A DNA stretch of 64,000 nt from Spirabiliibacterium pneumoniae. Its GTDB lineage: Bacteria; Pseudomonadota; Gammaproteobacteria; Enterobacterales; Pasteurellaceae. Made by a program: the position numbers and the translations under genes. Location of the stretch: positions 248,001-312,000 of the forward strand of contig NZ_JABMII010000004.1 of assembly GCF_014884995.1 (NCBI RefSeq). The letters are read 5' to 3'. Under the pieces are notes generated by a model. It was not told the origin of the DNA. It saw only the letters and a list, made by a program, of their open reading frames with translations, and searched no databases. This document shows positions 10,090-23,286 of the stretch, piece by piece (within the stretch, counting starts at the first letter, position 1; every line of letters starts with the position of its first letter).

Positions 10090-11097
10090 TTATTTTGTCA
10101 CCACGACTTTCCCGATCATATCCCCTTGTTCGACCATGCGATGCGCTTGTTTTAAGGTCTCAGCATTAAGCCCAGACAGCGTAGTCGTCAATGTCGTTTG
10201 AATTTTACCCTTCTCAATTAGCTGCGCCATTTTCTGCAAAATTTCCCCTTGTATTGCTATGTCAGCCGTTTGGTAAAGTGAGCGCGTAAACATAAACTCC
10301 CAATGTACACTGACACTTTTATCCTTTAAGGGATTAATATCCAGCACATCTGGGTCATCAATTAAAGCAAATCGTCCTTGTGGTGCAATCAACTGCGCAA
10401 TTTGGGGGAGATAGTGTGCACTTTCATTTGTACTAAAGACAAATTGCGGTATTTGTTTTAATGCACTAAGTTGCGTAACCAAGTCATGATGATGATTAAT
10501 GACCTCATCAGCGCCAAGTTTGCGTACCCAATCCGCACTTTCTTGGCGTGATGCGGTTGCAATAATCTTAACATCTGATAACGCTTTGACGAGCTGAATG
10601 GTAATTGAGCCAACACCACCAGCACCACCAATCAATAGCAAAGTGCGGTCACCATCAGGCAGTTTTTCATTAATACGCAAACGTTCAAACAATACCTCCC
10701 ATGCAGTTAATGTCGTTAACGGCAATGCAGCAGCTTGTGCAAAGGTCAAATTTTTCGGTTTTTTCGCAACCAGACGAGCATCCACCGCATGAAATTGTGC
10801 ATAAGCGCCTGGGCGGTTTATCGCTCCAGCATAATAAACTTCATCACCAACACGAAGATTATTCACTCGCGAACCGCACTTTATTACACGCCCTGCAGCA
10901 TCGTAGCCTAAAATACGATATTTCCCTGCTGAAGGCGTGTGGCTGGCACGAATTTTTACATCTGCGGGGTTGACTGAAACAGCGTAAATCTCAACTAAAA
11001 TATCAAATTCACCTAACTCTGGCATGGGCGCTTCGATATCAAGTAAAGCATCTTTATGAGTAATCGGCAGAGGTTGGTTAAATCCGATGGCGTGCAT
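10090..11097 (-). CDS. Medium-chain dehydrogenase/quinone oxidoreductase-like protein
   Basis: 335 residues of the MDR superfamily. The nucleotide-binding motif LLLIGGAGGVGSITIQL lies near residues 153-169. The four structural-zinc cysteines of classical alcohol dehydrogenases are absent, so it is closer to zinc-independent NAD(P)H:quinone oxidoreductases despite the common database name 'zinc-binding alcohol dehydrogenase family protein'. Substrate unknown. It is divergent from an HxlR-family regulator across a 120-base gap, the usual arrangement for a regulator and its target; AAGGAG precedes the ATG. Confidence 0.85.
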   Translation of the reverse strand: MHAIGFNQPLPITHKDALLDIEAPMPELGEFDILVEIYAVSVNPADVKIRASHTPSAGKYRILGYDAAGRVIKCGSRVNNLRVGDEVYYAGAINRPGAYAQFHAVDARLVAKKPKNLTFAQAAALPLTTLTAWEVLFERLRINEKLPDGDRTLLLIGGAGGVGSITIQLVKALSDVKIIATASRQESADWVRKLGADEVINHHHDLVTQLSALKQIPQFVFSTNESAHYLPQIAQLIAPQGRFALIDDPDVLDINPLKDKSVSVHWEFMFTRSLYQTADIAIQGEILQKMAQLIEKGKIQTTLTTTLSGLNAETLKQAHRMVEQGDMIGKVVVTK

Positions 11098-11197
11098 AAT
11101 AAGCTCCTTAAATTAGATAGGTTGTCAGAATAAATGCAAGCGTGTATGATGACACGATTACTACTTACCAACAATAATGCACTTATTTTTCATATAG

Positions 11198-11214
11198 TTA
11201 CTTAAAGGTAATCA
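11198..11214. promoter_or_regulatory. Candidate operator for the HxlR regulator
   Basis: The imperfect palindrome TTACTTAAAGGTAA lies just before the regulator start. HxlR-type proteins bind TA-rich palindromes between divergent genes. Weak evidence; no second site is obvious. Confidence 0.25.
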
Positions 11215-11217
11215 AGT

Positions 11218-11565
11218 ATGAGTAAAATAGCTCACGCACAATTTGATTGTAATGAAGGTTGCTCAGTCGAATATGCTTTGTCGCAGATTGCGGGCAAATA
11301 TAAAGGCACGATTTTATATCGCTTATTAAGCGACCAAACACTGCGATTTAATCAACTATTTAAGTTATTTCCTGAAATTTCTCAAAAAACGCTGACCAAC
11401 CAACTTCGTAGTTTAGAAAGGGACGGGCTGATTATCCGCACCATTTACCCCGAAATGCCACCCAAAGTAGAATATCAATTAAGCGAGAAAGGGCGCACAC
11501 TAGCACCCATTTTGAATGAGTTAAAAGCCTGGGGTGATTGCTATAAAACCAAAACCGCACTTTAG
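11218..11565 (+). CDS. HxlR-family winged-helix transcriptional regulator
   Basis: 115 residues with the HxlR/DUF24 pattern: an N-terminal cysteine pair (CNEGC, Cys11 and Cys15), a helix-turn-helix around LRFNQLFKLFPEISQKTLTN and a wing around PKVEYQLSEKG. Members of this family sense electrophiles or oxidants through the N-terminal cysteine and repress a neighbouring oxidoreductase gene; that role here is an inference from the divergent dehydrogenase. The last codons (KTAL) are made by an uptake sequence that is also the left arm of the terminator. Confidence 0.88.
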   Translation: MSKIAHAQFDCNEGCSVEYALSQIAGKYKGTILYRLLSDQTLRFNQLFKLFPEISQKTLTNQLRSLERDGLIIRTIYPEMPPKVEYQLSEKGRTLAPILNELKAWGDCYKTKTAL

Positions 11566-11583
11566 ATATAAAGTGCGGTTTTT
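11551..11583. terminator. Bidirectional terminator for the HxlR gene and the leu operon
   Basis: AAAACCGCACTTTA at 11551-11564 pairs with TAAAGTGCGGTTTT at 11569-11582. The left arm contains the last codons of the regulator gene; on the minus strand the hairpin lies just after the leuD stop. Confidence 0.8.
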
Positions 11584-11585
11584 AT

Positions 11586-12188
11586 TTAGCGCAGAAAATC
11601 AGGAATGGTTTTTTCATAATCGGCTATCGACTGCTCATGCTGGAGCGTTAAGCCGATGTTATCCAACCCATTGAGCAAGCAGTGCTTACGAAATGGATCC
11701 AGTTCAAAGTGATAAACCTGCTCCCCGACATTCACCGTTTGCTGCTCAAGATCGATTGTAATCGCCTGATTTGGGTGGGTTTTCACCCAGTTAAAGATCT
11801 CATCAACCACACTTTCACTTAAGCGAATCGGCAACAAGTGATTGTTGAGGCTGTTAGAATAGAAAATATCCGCAAAACTTGGGGCAATCATCACCTTAAT
11901 GCCATAATCCGCCAGCGCCCATGGTGCGTGCTCGCGCGATGAGCCGCAACCAAAATTTTCCCGTGCAAGTAAAATACTCGCGCCTTGATATTCTGGGAAA
12001 TTCAGCACAAATTCAGGATTGGGCTGGCTGCCTTGCTCGTCAAGGTAGCGCCATTCGTGGAATAGGTGCTTGCCAAACCCCACGCGGGTGACAGCTTGCA
12101 AAAATTGTTTTGGGATGATGGCATCAGTGTCCACATTCGCTGCATCTAATGGCACCACAAGCCCTGTATGTTGTTTAAATCCAGCCAT
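11586..12188 (-). CDS. leuD: 3-isopropylmalate dehydratase small subunit
   Basis: 200 residues, the usual size. With LeuC it isomerises 2-isopropylmalate to 3-isopropylmalate in leucine synthesis. Family motifs: [11 protein letters not shown] near residues 21-31 and [15 protein letters not shown] near 78-92. The start overlaps the leuC stop (TAATG), so the two subunits are translationally coupled. Last gene of leuABCD. Confidence 0.96.
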   Translation of the reverse strand: MAGFKQHTGLVVPLDAANVDTDAIIPKQFLQAVTRVGFGKHLFHEWRYLDEQGSQPNPEFVLNFPEYQGASILLARENFGCGSSREHAPWALADYGIKVMIAPSFADIFYSNSLNNHLLPIRLSESVVDEIFNWVKTHPNQAITIDLEQQTVNVGEQVYHFELDPFRKHCLLNGLDNIGLTLQHEQSIADYEKTIPDFLR

Positions 12189-13594
12189 TATGCCTCCTCA
12201 AGCGTTCTAATATCAGTGAATTTACCAAACACCGCGGCGGCGGCTGCCATCGCGGGGCTGACAAGGTGAGTGCGACCATTGCGCCCTTGGCGGCTTTCAA
12301 AATTGCGGTTGCTGGTTGACGCACAGCGCTCCCTCTCACCCAAGCGGTCGTCGTTCATCGCCAAACACATTGAACAACCTGGCAAGCGCCATTCAAAACC
12401 CGCATCGATAAAGATTTTATCCAAGCCTTCACGCTCGGCCTGCGCACGCACTAAGCCTGAACCTGGCACCACCAGCGCCTGCACGCCACGGGCGACTTTG
12501 CGCCCTTTGGCCACCGCGGCGGCGGCGCGCAGATCTTCAATCCGCGAGTTGGTACATGAGCCAATAAAGACTTTATCCACCGCCACATCACAAAGTGCGG
12601 TTTCAGGGGAAAGCCCCATGTAGTCCAGCGCTTTTTGTGCCGATTGGCGTGCGATAGGGTCAGCCATTTTGGCGGGATCGGGCACACGTTGATCGATGGC
12701 AATCACTTGCCCTGGATTCGTGCCCCAAGTGACTTGTGGCGCAATCTCAGCGGCCTCCAGCACCACGTCGGTGTCGAACTGGGCGTCGTCATCGCTTTTC
12801 AAGGTTTTCCAGTAGTCAACAGCGCGATCCCACATCTCGCCTTTCGGTGCATAAGGGCGGCCTTTGAGGTAGGCGAAGGTGGTTTCATCAGGGGCAATCA
12901 AGCCCGCTTTGGCGCCCATTTCGATTGCCATATTGCACACTGTCATGCGTCCTTCCATGGAAAGATCGCGAATCGCTTCGCCACAAAATTCCACCACATG
13001 GCCAGTGCCGCCTGCCATCGTGGTTTTGCCGATGATCGCCAAAATAATGTCTTTGGCCGTAATGCCTGACCGCACTTTGCCCCGTACTTCAATTTTCATC
13101 GTTTTCGCACGTGCTTGTTTAAGGGTTTGGGTGGCAAGCACATGCTCCACTTCTGAGGTGCCAATGCCAAACGCCAATGCCCCAAACGCGCCGTGCGTGG
13201 CGGTGTGCGAATCCCCACACACAATGGTCATGCCGGGTAGGGTTAAGCCCTGCTCTGGCCCCACCACATGCACAATGCCTTGTTTTTCGTTTTGCAAATC
13301 ATAAAGGGAAATATTATTCGCATGGCAGTTTTTATCCAGCTCTTGCACTTGAATGCGCGCCTGCTCACCACAGGCGGCAGGATCACGGCTTTGGGTGGAA
13401 ATGCTGTGATCCATGGTCGCAAACGTCTTCTCTGGCGAGCGCACTTTGCGCCCAGCCACGCGCAAGCCATCAAAGGCTTGCGGGCTGGTCACCTCGTGCA
13501 TCAAATGGCGGTTGATATACAAAATCGGCGTTTCCCCTGCCACCTCGCGCACCACATGGGCATCAAATAATTTTTCGTATAATGTTTTTGGCAT
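12188..13594 (-). CDS. leuC: 3-isopropylmalate dehydratase large subunit
   Basis: 468 residues, aconitase family. The [4Fe-4S] cluster ligands are visible as Cys in FIGSCTNSR and in [10 protein letters not shown], and VVCGDSHT-type residues occur as [15 protein letters not shown]. Partner of LeuD. It is separated from leuB by 15 bases. Confidence 0.97.
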   Translation of the reverse strand: MPKTLYEKLFDAHVVREVAGETPILYINRHLMHEVTSPQAFDGLRVAGRKVRSPEKTFATMDHSISTQSRDPAACGEQARIQVQELDKNCHANNISLYDLQNEKQGIVHVVGPEQGLTLPGMTIVCGDSHTATHGAFGALAFGIGTSEVEHVLATQTLKQARAKTMKIEVRGKVRSGITAKDIILAIIGKTTMAGGTGHVVEFCGEAIRDLSMEGRMTVCNMAIEMGAKAGLIAPDETTFAYLKGRPYAPKGEMWDRAVDYWKTLKSDDDAQFDTDVVLEAAEIAPQVTWGTNPGQVIAIDQRVPDPAKMADPIARQSAQKALDYMGLSPETALCDVAVDKVFIGSCTNSRIEDLRAAAAVAKGRKVARGVQALVVPGSGLVRAQAEREGLDKIFIDAGFEWRLPGCSMCLAMNDDRLGERERCASTSNRNFESRQGRNGRTHLVSPAMAAAAAVFGKFTDIRTLEEA

Positions 13595-13609
13595 AAAAAC
13601 TCCTTTGCC

Positions 13610-16251
<2,642 letters not shown>

Positions 16252-16282
16252 AATCACTCCTTGGGTTAGCCTTGCAACAGTT

Positions 16283-16310
16283 ATAAAAAAACCCGCACTA
16301 AAGTGCGGGT
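16283..16310 (-). terminator. leu operon attenuator terminator
   Basis: On the minus strand ACCCGCACT at 16310-16302 and AGTGCGGGT at 16299-16291 form a perfect 9-bp stem followed by TTTTTTTAT, 32 bases before the leuA start. An upstream segment GTGCGGTTT at about 16346-16354 can pair with AACCCGCAC of the left arm, giving an antiterminator. Confidence 0.82.
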
Positions 16311-16331
16311 TGTGTGGGCAAATATTATGTT

Positions 16332-16406
16332 TTATCCACGCTCAAACCGCACATCGCAGATGCGCAAGAGAGCGAGAAGTAGAGAAGAAACTTGGAATGT
16401 AAACAT
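16332..16406 (-). CDS. leuL: leu operon leader peptide
   Basis: 24 codons: [20 protein letters not shown] then FERG. Five leucine codons fall in a six-codon run (CTA CTT CTC GCT CTC TTG). The stop lies 22 bases before the attenuator stem. Stalling at these codons when charged Leu-tRNA is low would free the antiterminator. The start codon has no strong ribosome site that I can see. Too short for ordinary gene finders; no similarity to E. coli LeuL is needed, only the leucine run and position. Confidence 0.8.
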   Translation of the reverse strand: MFTFQVSSLLLALLRICDVRFERG

Positions 16407-16455
16407 AATCAAACCACGTAAAAAGGTAAAAAGTAAAAACTCAATGTCGGGGTTA

Positions 16456-16483
16456 ATAATACGCGCACAACCACTAAAGTCAA
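16456..16483 (-). promoter_or_regulatory. leu operon promoter
   Basis: On the minus strand TTGACT (16483-16478), a 16-base spacer, and TATTAT (16461-16456). Transcription from about 16449 would give a leader of about 165 nucleotides before the attenuator. The remaining 16484-16725 stretch is AT-rich, holds the prfC promoter region, and shows no gene. Confidence 0.7.
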
Positions 16484-16725
16484 GGATAAAAACAGGATTT
16501 TTGTCTGAAATATTTATTTATCACGCTAAAATATTAGTAATTTATGCCAATAATAGAATAAATAAAGATATATTATATTATTTAACGCCAAAGCAGCAGC
16601 ATATCTCACCCAGTCAGCGCACATGAACTAGCAGATCCTGCTTTTAATTAAAATTGTGATTTCTATTTGTTTTTATGCCCACAATCAGGGAAAATAGCCC
16701 CATTTGAAACACTGAAGTGAAGATT

Positions 16726-18315
16726 ATGTCTGAAAAAGCCTATCCAGAGCAGGTGAACAAACGCCGCACCTTTGCGATTATTTCCCACCCCGATGCAGGG
16801 AAAACCACTATTACGGAAAAAGTGTTGCTTTATGGGCAAGCGATTCAAACCGCGGGCACGGTGAAAGGACGCGGCAACGCACAGCACGCTAAATCTGACT
16901 GGATGGAGATGGAAAAACAACGTGGAATTTCCATCACCACCTCTGTGATGCAATTCCCGTATAACGATTGCTTGGTAAATTTGCTTGACACCCCTGGGCA
17001 TGAGGACTTTTCGGAAGACACTTACCGCACTTTGACTGCGGTAGACAGCTGCTTGATGGTGATCGACTCCGCCAAAGGGGTTGAAGAACGCACCATCAAA
17101 TTGATGGAAGTCACTCGCTTGCGCGACACGCCAATTTTGACCTTTATGAATAAGCTCGACCGCGACATTCGCGACCCGATGGAGCTGCTCGATGAAGTGG
17201 AAAGTGTGCTAAAAATTCACTGCGCGCCGATTACCTGGCCAATTGGCTGCGGCAAATTGTTCAAGGGCGTTTATCACCTCTACAACGATGAAACCTACCT
17301 CTACCAAAGCGGCCAAGGCCACACCATTCAAGAGGTACGCGTGATTAAGGGGCTAGATAACCCTGAACTTGAAAGTGCGGTCGGCGAGGATTTGGCGCAA
17401 CAATTGCGCGATGAGTTAGAGTTGGTACAAGGGGCCTCAAACCCCTTTGATTTGGATATGTTCTTAAGTGGTGAATTGACACCCGTGTTTTTTGGCACTG
17501 CGCTGGGCAACTTTGGCGTGGATCATATGCTCTCAGGCTTAACTGAATGGGCGCCTATCCCACAAGCTCGCCAAAGCGATGTGCGTGAAGTTTCCCCCTT
17601 TGAAGACAAACTCACTGGCTTTGTGTTCAAAATTCAAGCGAACATGGACCCAAAACACCGCGACCGCGTGGCATTTATGCGTGTGGTATCGGGCAAATAT
17701 GAAAAAGGCATGAAGTTCCACCATGTGCGCATTGGCAAAGACATTGTCATCTCCGACGCGCTGACCTTCATGGCTGGTGACCGCACTCACGCTGATGTGG
17801 CCTATGCGGGCGATATTATTGGCTTACACAACCACGGTACTATTCAAATTGGGGATACATTCACCCAAGGCGAAACGTTGAAATTCAGCGGCATTCCGAA
17901 CTTCGCACCTGAGTTGTTCCGCCGCATTCGCCTAAAAGATCCGCTCAAACAAAAACAACTGCTCAAAGGCTTAGTACAACTCTCTGAAGAAGGGGCTGTG
18001 CAGGTGTTCCGTCCACTAATAAATAATGATTTGATTGTGGGCGCAGTGGGTGTGTTGCAGTTCGACGTGGTTGTGGCAAGGCTAAAAAGTGAATACAACG
18101 TGGAAGCGATTTATGAACCCGTGAACGTTGCCACGGCACGCTGGGTTGAATGTACGGATGACAAGAAATTTGAGGAATTTAAGCGCAAAAATGAGCAAAA
18201 TCTCGCCCTTGATGGCAGCGATCATCTCACCTATATCGCGCCAACCATGGTGAACTTAAACTTAACTCAAGAGCGCTATCCAGATGTTCAATTTTTCAAA
18301 ACAAAAGAACATTAA
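16726..18315 (+). CDS. prfC: Peptide chain release factor 3
   Basis: 529 residues, the same length as E. coli RF3. This GTPase removes RF1/RF2 from the ribosome after termination. G motifs: SHPDAGKTT (G1), DTPGHEDF (G3) and NKLDRD (G4), followed by EF-Tu-like domains 2 and 3. The frame extends to a GTG at 16717, but ATG 16726 gives the family N-terminus [18 protein letters not shown]. Divergent from leu; monocistronic. Confidence 0.97.
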   Translation: MSEKAYPEQVNKRRTFAIISHPDAGKTTITEKVLLYGQAIQTAGTVKGRGNAQHAKSDWMEMEKQRGISITTSVMQFPYNDCLVNLLDTPGHEDFSEDTYRTLTAVDSCLMVIDSAKGVEERTIKLMEVTRLRDTPILTFMNKLDRDIRDPMELLDEVESVLKIHCAPITWPIGCGKLFKGVYHLYNDETYLYQSGQGHTIQEVRVIKGLDNPELESAVGEDLAQQLRDELELVQGASNPFDLDMFLSGELTPVFFGTALGNFGVDHMLSGLTEWAPIPQARQSDVREVSPFEDKLTGFVFKIQANMDPKHRDRVAFMRVVSGKYEKGMKFHHVRIGKDIVISDALTFMAGDRTHADVAYAGDIIGLHNHGTIQIGDTFTQGETLKFSGIPNFAPELFRRIRLKDPLKQKQLLKGLVQLSEEGAVQVFRPLINNDLIVGAVGVLQFDVVVARLKSEYNVEAIYEPVNVATARWVECTDDKKFEEFKRKNEQNLALDGSDHLTYIAPTMVNLNLTQERYPDVQFFKTKEH

Positions 18316-18351
18316 TCCCAAAACACATCACCAAGAAAAGTGCGGTCAAGG

Positions 18352-18365
18352 ATGACTTAAATCAA
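18352..18365 (+). promoter_or_regulatory. Candidate FNR box upstream of arcA
   Basis: ATGACTTAAATCAA matches TTGATNNNNATCAA at 8 of 10 positions, with one perfect half-site. Its centre is about 60 bases before the start point predicted from the extended -10, the normal class I spacing. FNR control of arcA is known in E. coli. Confidence 0.4.
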
Positions 18366-18402
18366 AAACTGTAAATTCTAATACATTTTTTGTACAACGT
18401 TA

Positions 18403-18411
18403 TGTTATAGT
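18403..18411 (+). promoter_or_regulatory. Extended -10 promoter element of arcA
   Basis: TGTTATAGT fits TGnTATAAT-type extended -10 elements. No good -35 lies 17 bases upstream, which suits an activator-dependent promoter. Confidence 0.4.
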
Positions 18412-18488
18412 CTCGTTGCAAAGATGAAATAAATTTTTTACGATGTAGATTATTGTGAATAATGACTAATAAGACAAATGGATGGACT

Positions 18489-19199
18489 ATGCAGACGCCT
18501 AAAATATTAATTGTTGAGGATGAAGCAGTAACCCGTAATACCTTAAAAAGCATTTTTGAAGCTGAAGGTTACCTTGTGTTCGAAGCGGCTGACGGCAATA
18601 AAATGCATGCCATTTTAAATGATCACACCATTGATTTGGTGATTATGGACATCAATTTACCTGGCAAAAATGGGCTAATGCTTGCGCGCGAACTGCGCGA
18701 GAATGCCGACACGGCATTGATGTTTTTAACAGGGCGAGATAACGAAGTGGATAAAATTCTGGGGCTTGAGATTGGTGCGGACGATTACATCACTAAACCC
18801 TTTAACCCGCGTGAGCTGGCTATTCGCGCTCGCAATTTACTGCAACGCACTATGGGTGATAAAGACGGTATCCACGCCGAGCATGTAGAATCTTACCGCT
18901 TCAATGGCTGGACATTAGATCTCAACAGTCGCACACTGATTTCCCCAGCAGGTGAAGCCAGCAAGTTGCCGCGCAGTGAGTTCCGCGCGCTTTTGCACTT
19001 TTGCGAAAACCCTGGCAAAATCCAAACTCGCGAGGACTTACTGAAAAAAATGACAGGCCGCGAGCTAAAACCGCATGATCGCACCGTGGATGTTACCATT
19101 CGTCGCATTCGCAAGCATTTTGAAAGCTGCCCTGACACGCCTGAAATCATCGCTACCATCCACGGCGAGGGCTATCGTTTTTGCGGTGAGTTTGAATAA
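18489..19199 (+). CDS. arcA: ArcA, aerobic respiration response regulator
   Basis: 236 residues. The receiver domain (1-120) has Asp54 (VIMDINLPG) as phosphoacceptor, the acidic pocket EDE near 10-12 and Lys in ITKPFNP; the C-terminal OmpR-type winged helix follows (about 135-232, with [14 protein letters not shown]). ArcA, phosphorylated by ArcB under low oxygen, represses aerobic respiration genes and is linked to virulence in H. influenzae. The frame extends to 18462, but ATG 18489 follows GGATGGA and gives the conserved N-terminus [12 protein letters not shown]. Confidence 0.95.
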   Translation: MQTPKILIVEDEAVTRNTLKSIFEAEGYLVFEAADGNKMHAILNDHTIDLVIMDINLPGKNGLMLARELRENADTALMFLTGRDNEVDKILGLEIGADDYITKPFNPRELAIRARNLLQRTMGDKDGIHAEHVESYRFNGWTLDLNSRTLISPAGEASKLPRSEFRALLHFCENPGKIQTREDLLKKMTGRELKPHDRTVDVTIRRIRKHFESCPDTPEIIATIHGEGYRFCGEFE

Positions 19200-19220
19200 C
19201 CGCACTTTTCTCGTCAGAAT

Positions 19221-19250
19221 AAAAAAACCACCCAGCAGGGTGGTTTTTTT
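19221..19250. terminator. Bidirectional terminator between arcA and crr
   Basis: AAAACCACCC, loop AGCA, GGGTGGTTTT, flanked by A- and T-tracts on both strands. Not derived from uptake sequences. Confidence 0.85.
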
Positions 19251-19263
19251 ATATTAAGTGCGG

Positions 19264-19764
19264 TTATTTTTTCAGTTTCAATACCACGGTTTCACCGACT
19301 ACGGCTTGGCCTGCGGATTTTTCCATACTTGAAATTTCATCCATGTTAGAAATCACCACTGGGGTTAACACGGATTTTGCTTTTTCTTCCAGTAAAGCCA
19401 GGTCAAATTCAATCACAGTGTCGCCTTTTTTCACTTCTTGGCCTTCTTCTGCGATGCGTGTAAAACCTTCACCTTTAAGTTCAACAGTATCAATACCGAA
19501 GTGAACGAAAAGCTCTACACCTTCTTTAGATTCCATCGAAAAAGCGTGATTGGTTTCGAAAATTTTACCAATAACACCATCAATTGGGGCAACGATTTTA
19601 TTGCCTGTTGGGCGAATCGCGATGCCATCACCGACAATCTTTTCTGAAAACACAACATCTGGCACATCTTCAATGCTGACAATTTCACCTGACAGTGGTG
19701 CATAGATTTCCACCTCTGCGCCTTTATTGTCTTTTGAACCAAAAAGTTTATCGAATAAACCCAT
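19264..19764 (-). CDS. crr: PTS glucose-specific EIIA (EIIA-Glc)
   Basis: 166 residues. Takes phosphate from HPr, donates it to EIIB domains such as that of the NagE-like permease at 51.7 kb, and signals carbon status (adenylate cyclase activation, inducer exclusion). His88 in [12 protein letters not shown] is the phosphorylated residue and His73 (TNHAFS) its partner. Third gene of ptsHI-crr, 61 bases after ptsI. Confidence 0.97.
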   Translation of the reverse strand: MGLFDKLFGSKDNKGAEVEIYAPLSGEIVSIEDVPDVVFSEKIVGDGIAIRPTGNKIVAPIDGVIGKIFETNHAFSMESKEGVELFVHFGIDTVELKGEGFTRIAEEGQEVKKGDTVIEFDLALLEEKAKSVLTPVVISNMDEISSMEKSAGQAVVGETVVLKLKK

Positions 19765-19825
19765 CTTTGCTCTCCTGTTTTAATTCAAATCAGTAGTATA
19801 TTACCCGAAATTTCGGCATTTGTAT

Positions 19826-21553
19826 CTAGTTCAGACCATTTTCTGTTAAAAAGTCCGCAATTTTCGCCTCAATATCGGCTGCCGTCGGCTGTTCAAGTAC
19901 TTCTGCCGCAAGCCGTTGCGCATCCTCATAGTTGACATTACGAATCAATTTTTTAATCCGTGGCACTGAAATTGCGCTCATACTAAACTCATCTAAACCC
20001 ATGCCCAAAAGCAACAAGGTAGCACGTTCATCACCTGCTAGCTCACCGCACATCCCCGTCCATTTACCTTCTGCATGGGAGGCATCAATCACTTGTTTGA
20101 TTAAGTTTAACACCGACGGTGTCATTGGATTATACAAATGTGAGATTAATTCGTTGCCACGATCCACCGCCAAGGTGTACTGTGTTAAATCGTTGGTACC
20201 GATACTGAAAAAATCCACCTCTTTGGCTAAAAAGCGAGCATTAACTGCTGCCGATGGCGTTTCCACCATCACACCCACTTGCATATTTTCATCAAACGCT
20301 TTGCCCTCGTTACGCAGCTCTTGTTTCAATTCTGCCAACACCGCTTTCAGTGTGCGAATTTCCTCAACGGAAATCACCATTGGGAACATTACTGCCAACT
20401 TACCAAAGGCCGATGCCCGCAGCACAGCCCGCAATTGCGCATTAAGGATTTCACGTTTGTCCAATGCAATACGGATAGCACGCCAGCCCAAAAATGGGTT
20501 CATTTCTTTTGGTAAATTCAAATATGGTAACTCTTTATCGCCACCAATATCCATCGTGCGCAATACCACCAAACGGCCGTCCATCGCTTCCACCACATCT
20601 TTGTAGGCTTTGAATTGCTCTTCTTCCGTCGGCAGTTGATCGCGATCCATAAATAAAAACTCGGTACGATAAAGCCCCACGCCTTCCGCTCCGTTGCGTT
20701 GTGCGCCGTCCACATCACGAATCGTACCAATGTTGGCACACGCTTCCACACGGCGGCCATCTAACGTTACCGCAGGCAAATCTTTCAATTTAGCCAACTC
20801 GGCTTTTTCCGCCGCGAGGGTTTGTTGCAACGTTTTAATTTTTTCTAACTCTTTGGTGTTTGGATTGATCAACACGCGGTTATTTTCTGCATCCAGCACC
20901 AGCATATCGCCATTTTTGATACGTTGGGTGGCCACATTCGTGCCAACAATCGCTGGCAATTCAAGTGAGCGCGCCATAATTGAAGTGTGCGAAGTACGCC
21001 CGCCGATGTCGGTGACAAAACCGAGCACTTTTTCCAAGTTCAGCTGTGCGGTTTCAGATGGTGTGAGATCGTTGGCGACCAAAATAACTTCATCTTTAAT
21101 CTCGCCGAGATCGACAATCGTCATGCCTAAAATATTTTTCAGCAAGCGATTACCAATATCACGAATATCGCCCGCGCGCTCTTTGAGATACTCATCATCA
21201 ATTTCAGAGAGCATTGCCACTTGTTGGTCAATCACTGTGCTGGCAGCCATATCAGCAGTAACCAGCTCGTCTTTAATAAAGGCGACGATTTCTTCTTCCA
21301 GCTCTTCATCTTCTAAGATCATCAAGTGACCATCAAAGATCGCGCCCTTTTCTTCGCCCAACGTGCGTGTGGCCTTTTCTTTGATCGCCTCAAGCTGTTC
21401 AACCGCTTTGGCGCGACCATCGTAAAAGCGTTTCACTTCGCTTTCAACTTGTGATGCGGTAATGGGCTTGGTGTTAAGCACAATATCTTCTTCTTTTAAT
21501 ACCAATGCCTTGCCAAACACAATACCTGGAGATGCTGGGATACCTGAAATCAT
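19826..21553 (-). CDS. ptsI: PTS enzyme I
   Basis: 575 residues, the E. coli length. Phosphoenolpyruvate-protein phosphotransferase: autophosphorylates on the His in [13 protein letters not shown] and passes the phosphate to HPr. The C-terminal PEP-binding barrel has [10 protein letters not shown] and the catalytic cysteine in [11 protein letters not shown]. Located between ptsH (56-base gap with a single uptake sequence) and crr. Confidence 0.97.
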   Translation of the reverse strand: MISGIPASPGIVFGKALVLKEEDIVLNTKPITASQVESEVKRFYDGRAKAVEQLEAIKEKATRTLGEEKGAIFDGHLMILEDEELEEEIVAFIKDELVTADMAASTVIDQQVAMLSEIDDEYLKERAGDIRDIGNRLLKNILGMTIVDLGEIKDEVILVANDLTPSETAQLNLEKVLGFVTDIGGRTSHTSIMARSLELPAIVGTNVATQRIKNGDMLVLDAENNRVLINPNTKELEKIKTLQQTLAAEKAELAKLKDLPAVTLDGRRVEACANIGTIRDVDGAQRNGAEGVGLYRTEFLFMDRDQLPTEEEQFKAYKDVVEAMDGRLVVLRTMDIGGDKELPYLNLPKEMNPFLGWRAIRIALDKREILNAQLRAVLRASAFGKLAVMFPMVISVEEIRTLKAVLAELKQELRNEGKAFDENMQVGVMVETPSAAVNARFLAKEVDFFSIGTNDLTQYTLAVDRGNELISHLYNPMTPSVLNLIKQVIDASHAEGKWTGMCGELAGDERATLLLLGMGLDEFSMSAISVPRIKKLIRNVNYEDAQRLAAEVLEQPTAADIEAKIADFLTENGLN

Positions 21554-21609
21554 AATCCGCCCTTATTGTAGGAGTTAATCACAAACCGAACCGCCGTTTA
21601 AAAGTGCGG

Positions 21610-21867
21610 TTATTCCAATGTTGGAATCAAGGCCACCAAATGCTCAACAGCTTTTTCTTCGTCTGCGCCTTCAGCACTGATGGTGATAGTAGTGCCTTGC
21701 ACCAAACCTAATGTTTGCAATTTAAACAGGCTTTTTGCGCTTGCGCTTTTGCCATTGGAAGTCACTTCAATTTTTGATTCAAAGGCTTTGGCCTCTTTCA
21801 CAAATTGTGCCGCTGGGCGAGTGTGTAAACCGTTTGGAGCTGTGATAGTAACGTCTTTAGAATACAT
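21610..21867 (-). CDS. ptsH: HPr phosphocarrier protein
   Basis: 85 residues. His15 (NGLHTRP) is the phosphorylation site; Ser46 is conserved (SAKSLFKLQ). The frame can be extended to 21918, but ATG 21867 with AAGGAAA upstream yields the standard HPr N-terminus [13 protein letters not shown]. First gene of the pts operon. Confidence 0.97.
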   Translation of the reverse strand: MYSKDVTITAPNGLHTRPAAQFVKEAKAFESKIEVTSNGKSASAKSLFKLQTLGLVQGTTITISAEGADEEKAVEHLVALIPTLE

Positions 21868-22031
21868 AGCATTTTCCTTTTTTTGGGTGTTATCAAATCC
21901 GCTCAAGCGACTTTTCAAGCCTGCAAAAGCGCCGTTTACAATTTGTTCATAATTATTTTATGCATAAAAATAATTATTTTCTAAAAAGTACCACCATTCT
22001 CAGGCAAGAATCAAGCAGCAAACTTTCGAAA

Positions 22032-22047
22032 TATGATTTACTGCACA
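22032..22047 (-). promoter_or_regulatory. Candidate CRP site upstream of ptsH
   Basis: On the minus strand TGTGCAGTAAATCATA matches TGTGAN6TCACA at 8 of 10 positions, 165 bases before ptsH. CRP control of pts is known in E. coli. The stretch 21868-22170 otherwise holds AT-rich promoter sequence and single uptake sequences at 22086 and 22161; no gene seen. Confidence 0.4.
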
Positions 22048-22170
22048 GTTTTTAAATCAAAAAGTTTAAATTTTGAGCACGCAGACCGCACTTTGCTGCA
22101 TTCTCCACCAGCCCAAAAGCCGATATACTCGCAACGCTTCACCAGAAAACGTTAACACCGCAAAGTGCGG

Positions 22171-23223
22171 TCAATCCTCCGTGAAAAAATGACGCTGCGC
22201 CTTGTTTTCTGCCAATGCGGCGATCAAACGGTGGTAATTATCATAACGCTCACGGCTAATTTCCCCGCGCTCAACTGCGGCACGAATGGCGCATTGTGGA
22301 TCGTCTAAATGGGTGCAATCGCGAAACTTGCACCCACCCAAAAACGGCTGAAACTCGCGATAGCCTTCAGTAATCGCCGCCACATCCAAATGCCACACAC
22401 CAAACTCACGAATGCCTGGCGAATCAATCACTTCACCACCGTGTGCTAAACGCAACAAGCGCGATACTGTTGTGGTGTGCTGCCCTAGACGTGAGTTTTC
22501 ACTCACCTCGCCGGTGGCTAAATCCAAATTCGGATCAACCGCATTAAGCAAGCTCGATTTTCCAACACCCGACTGTCCAACTAAAATAGAACACCCTGCG
22601 TGCAACAACTCAGCCAGCGCCGCAATGCCTTCTCCCGTTTCGCTCGACACAAACAGCACCTGATAACCAATCTCGCGATAAATGGCAAATTGCGTCGCCA
22701 GTTCACGTCGGCGTGCATCATCGGCCAGATCAATTTTATTCAGCACCAAAATAGGCTTAAAGCCAATGTTCTCGCAAATCACGATATAACGGTCAATAAT
22801 ATTGGTGGAAAAATCAGGCAACAGCGCCGAAACCACAAAAATGCGGTCAATGTTGGCGGCAATGGGCTTGATGCCATCGTAATAATCGGGGCGCGAAAGC
22901 ACATTAGCGCGCGGCTGTACCGCCTCAATCACCCCACTGATGCCTTGCAACTGCTCATGCCCCTCACGCCAAAGCACGTTATCGCCCACCACCAAACTGG
23001 GGATCGTGCGCCGCACATTGCAACGAAACACCGCCCCTTGCGCATCCTCCACGTCGGCATGCACGGAATAGCGCGAGATCACACGCCCGTGGCGCATTTC
23101 ACCGAGCATCGCTTCCTGCCATTCCACATCCTTGCCCCGCCGCGTGCGATGGGCGCTGAGTGTGCGTTGATGATTAGACTGAATGCGTCGCTTTTGGTTT
23201 TGGGTTAACTTTTTTTTGCCCAA
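22171..23223 (-). CDS. rsgA: Ribosome small-subunit GTPase RsgA
   Basis: 350 residues. Circularly permuted GTPase that assists late 30S maturation. Order of motifs: N-terminal OB fold (about 45-110), NKID (G4, about residue 160), then G1 GQSGVGKSS (about 217-225), G3 DSPGIREF (about 268-275), and a C-terminal zinc site [14 protein letters not shown]. Basic N-terminus ([11 protein letters not shown]) as in the family. Divergent from orn. Confidence 0.95.
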   Translation of the reverse strand: MGKKKLTQNQKRRIQSNHQRTLSAHRTRRGKDVEWQEAMLGEMRHGRVISRYSVHADVEDAQGAVFRCNVRRTIPSLVVGDNVLWREGHEQLQGISGVIEAVQPRANVLSRPDYYDGIKPIAANIDRIFVVSALLPDFSTNIIDRYIVICENIGFKPILVLNKIDLADDARRRELATQFAIYREIGYQVLFVSSETGEGIAALAELLHAGCSILVGQSGVGKSSLLNAVDPNLDLATGEVSENSRLGQHTTTVSRLLRLAHGGEVIDSPGIREFGVWHLDVAAITEGYREFQPFLGGCKFRDCTHLDDPQCAIRAAVERGEISRERYDNYHRLIAALAENKAQRHFFTED

Positions 23224-23286
23224 CGGAGCCTCTCTTGCGTGATTTTCGGGTACAATATCCTATATTTTAATCAGGATAACGCGTAT

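Noticed and set aside
22160..22174. Terminator after rsgA
   Set aside because: ACCGC/GCGGT gives only a 5-bp stem and no proper T-run.
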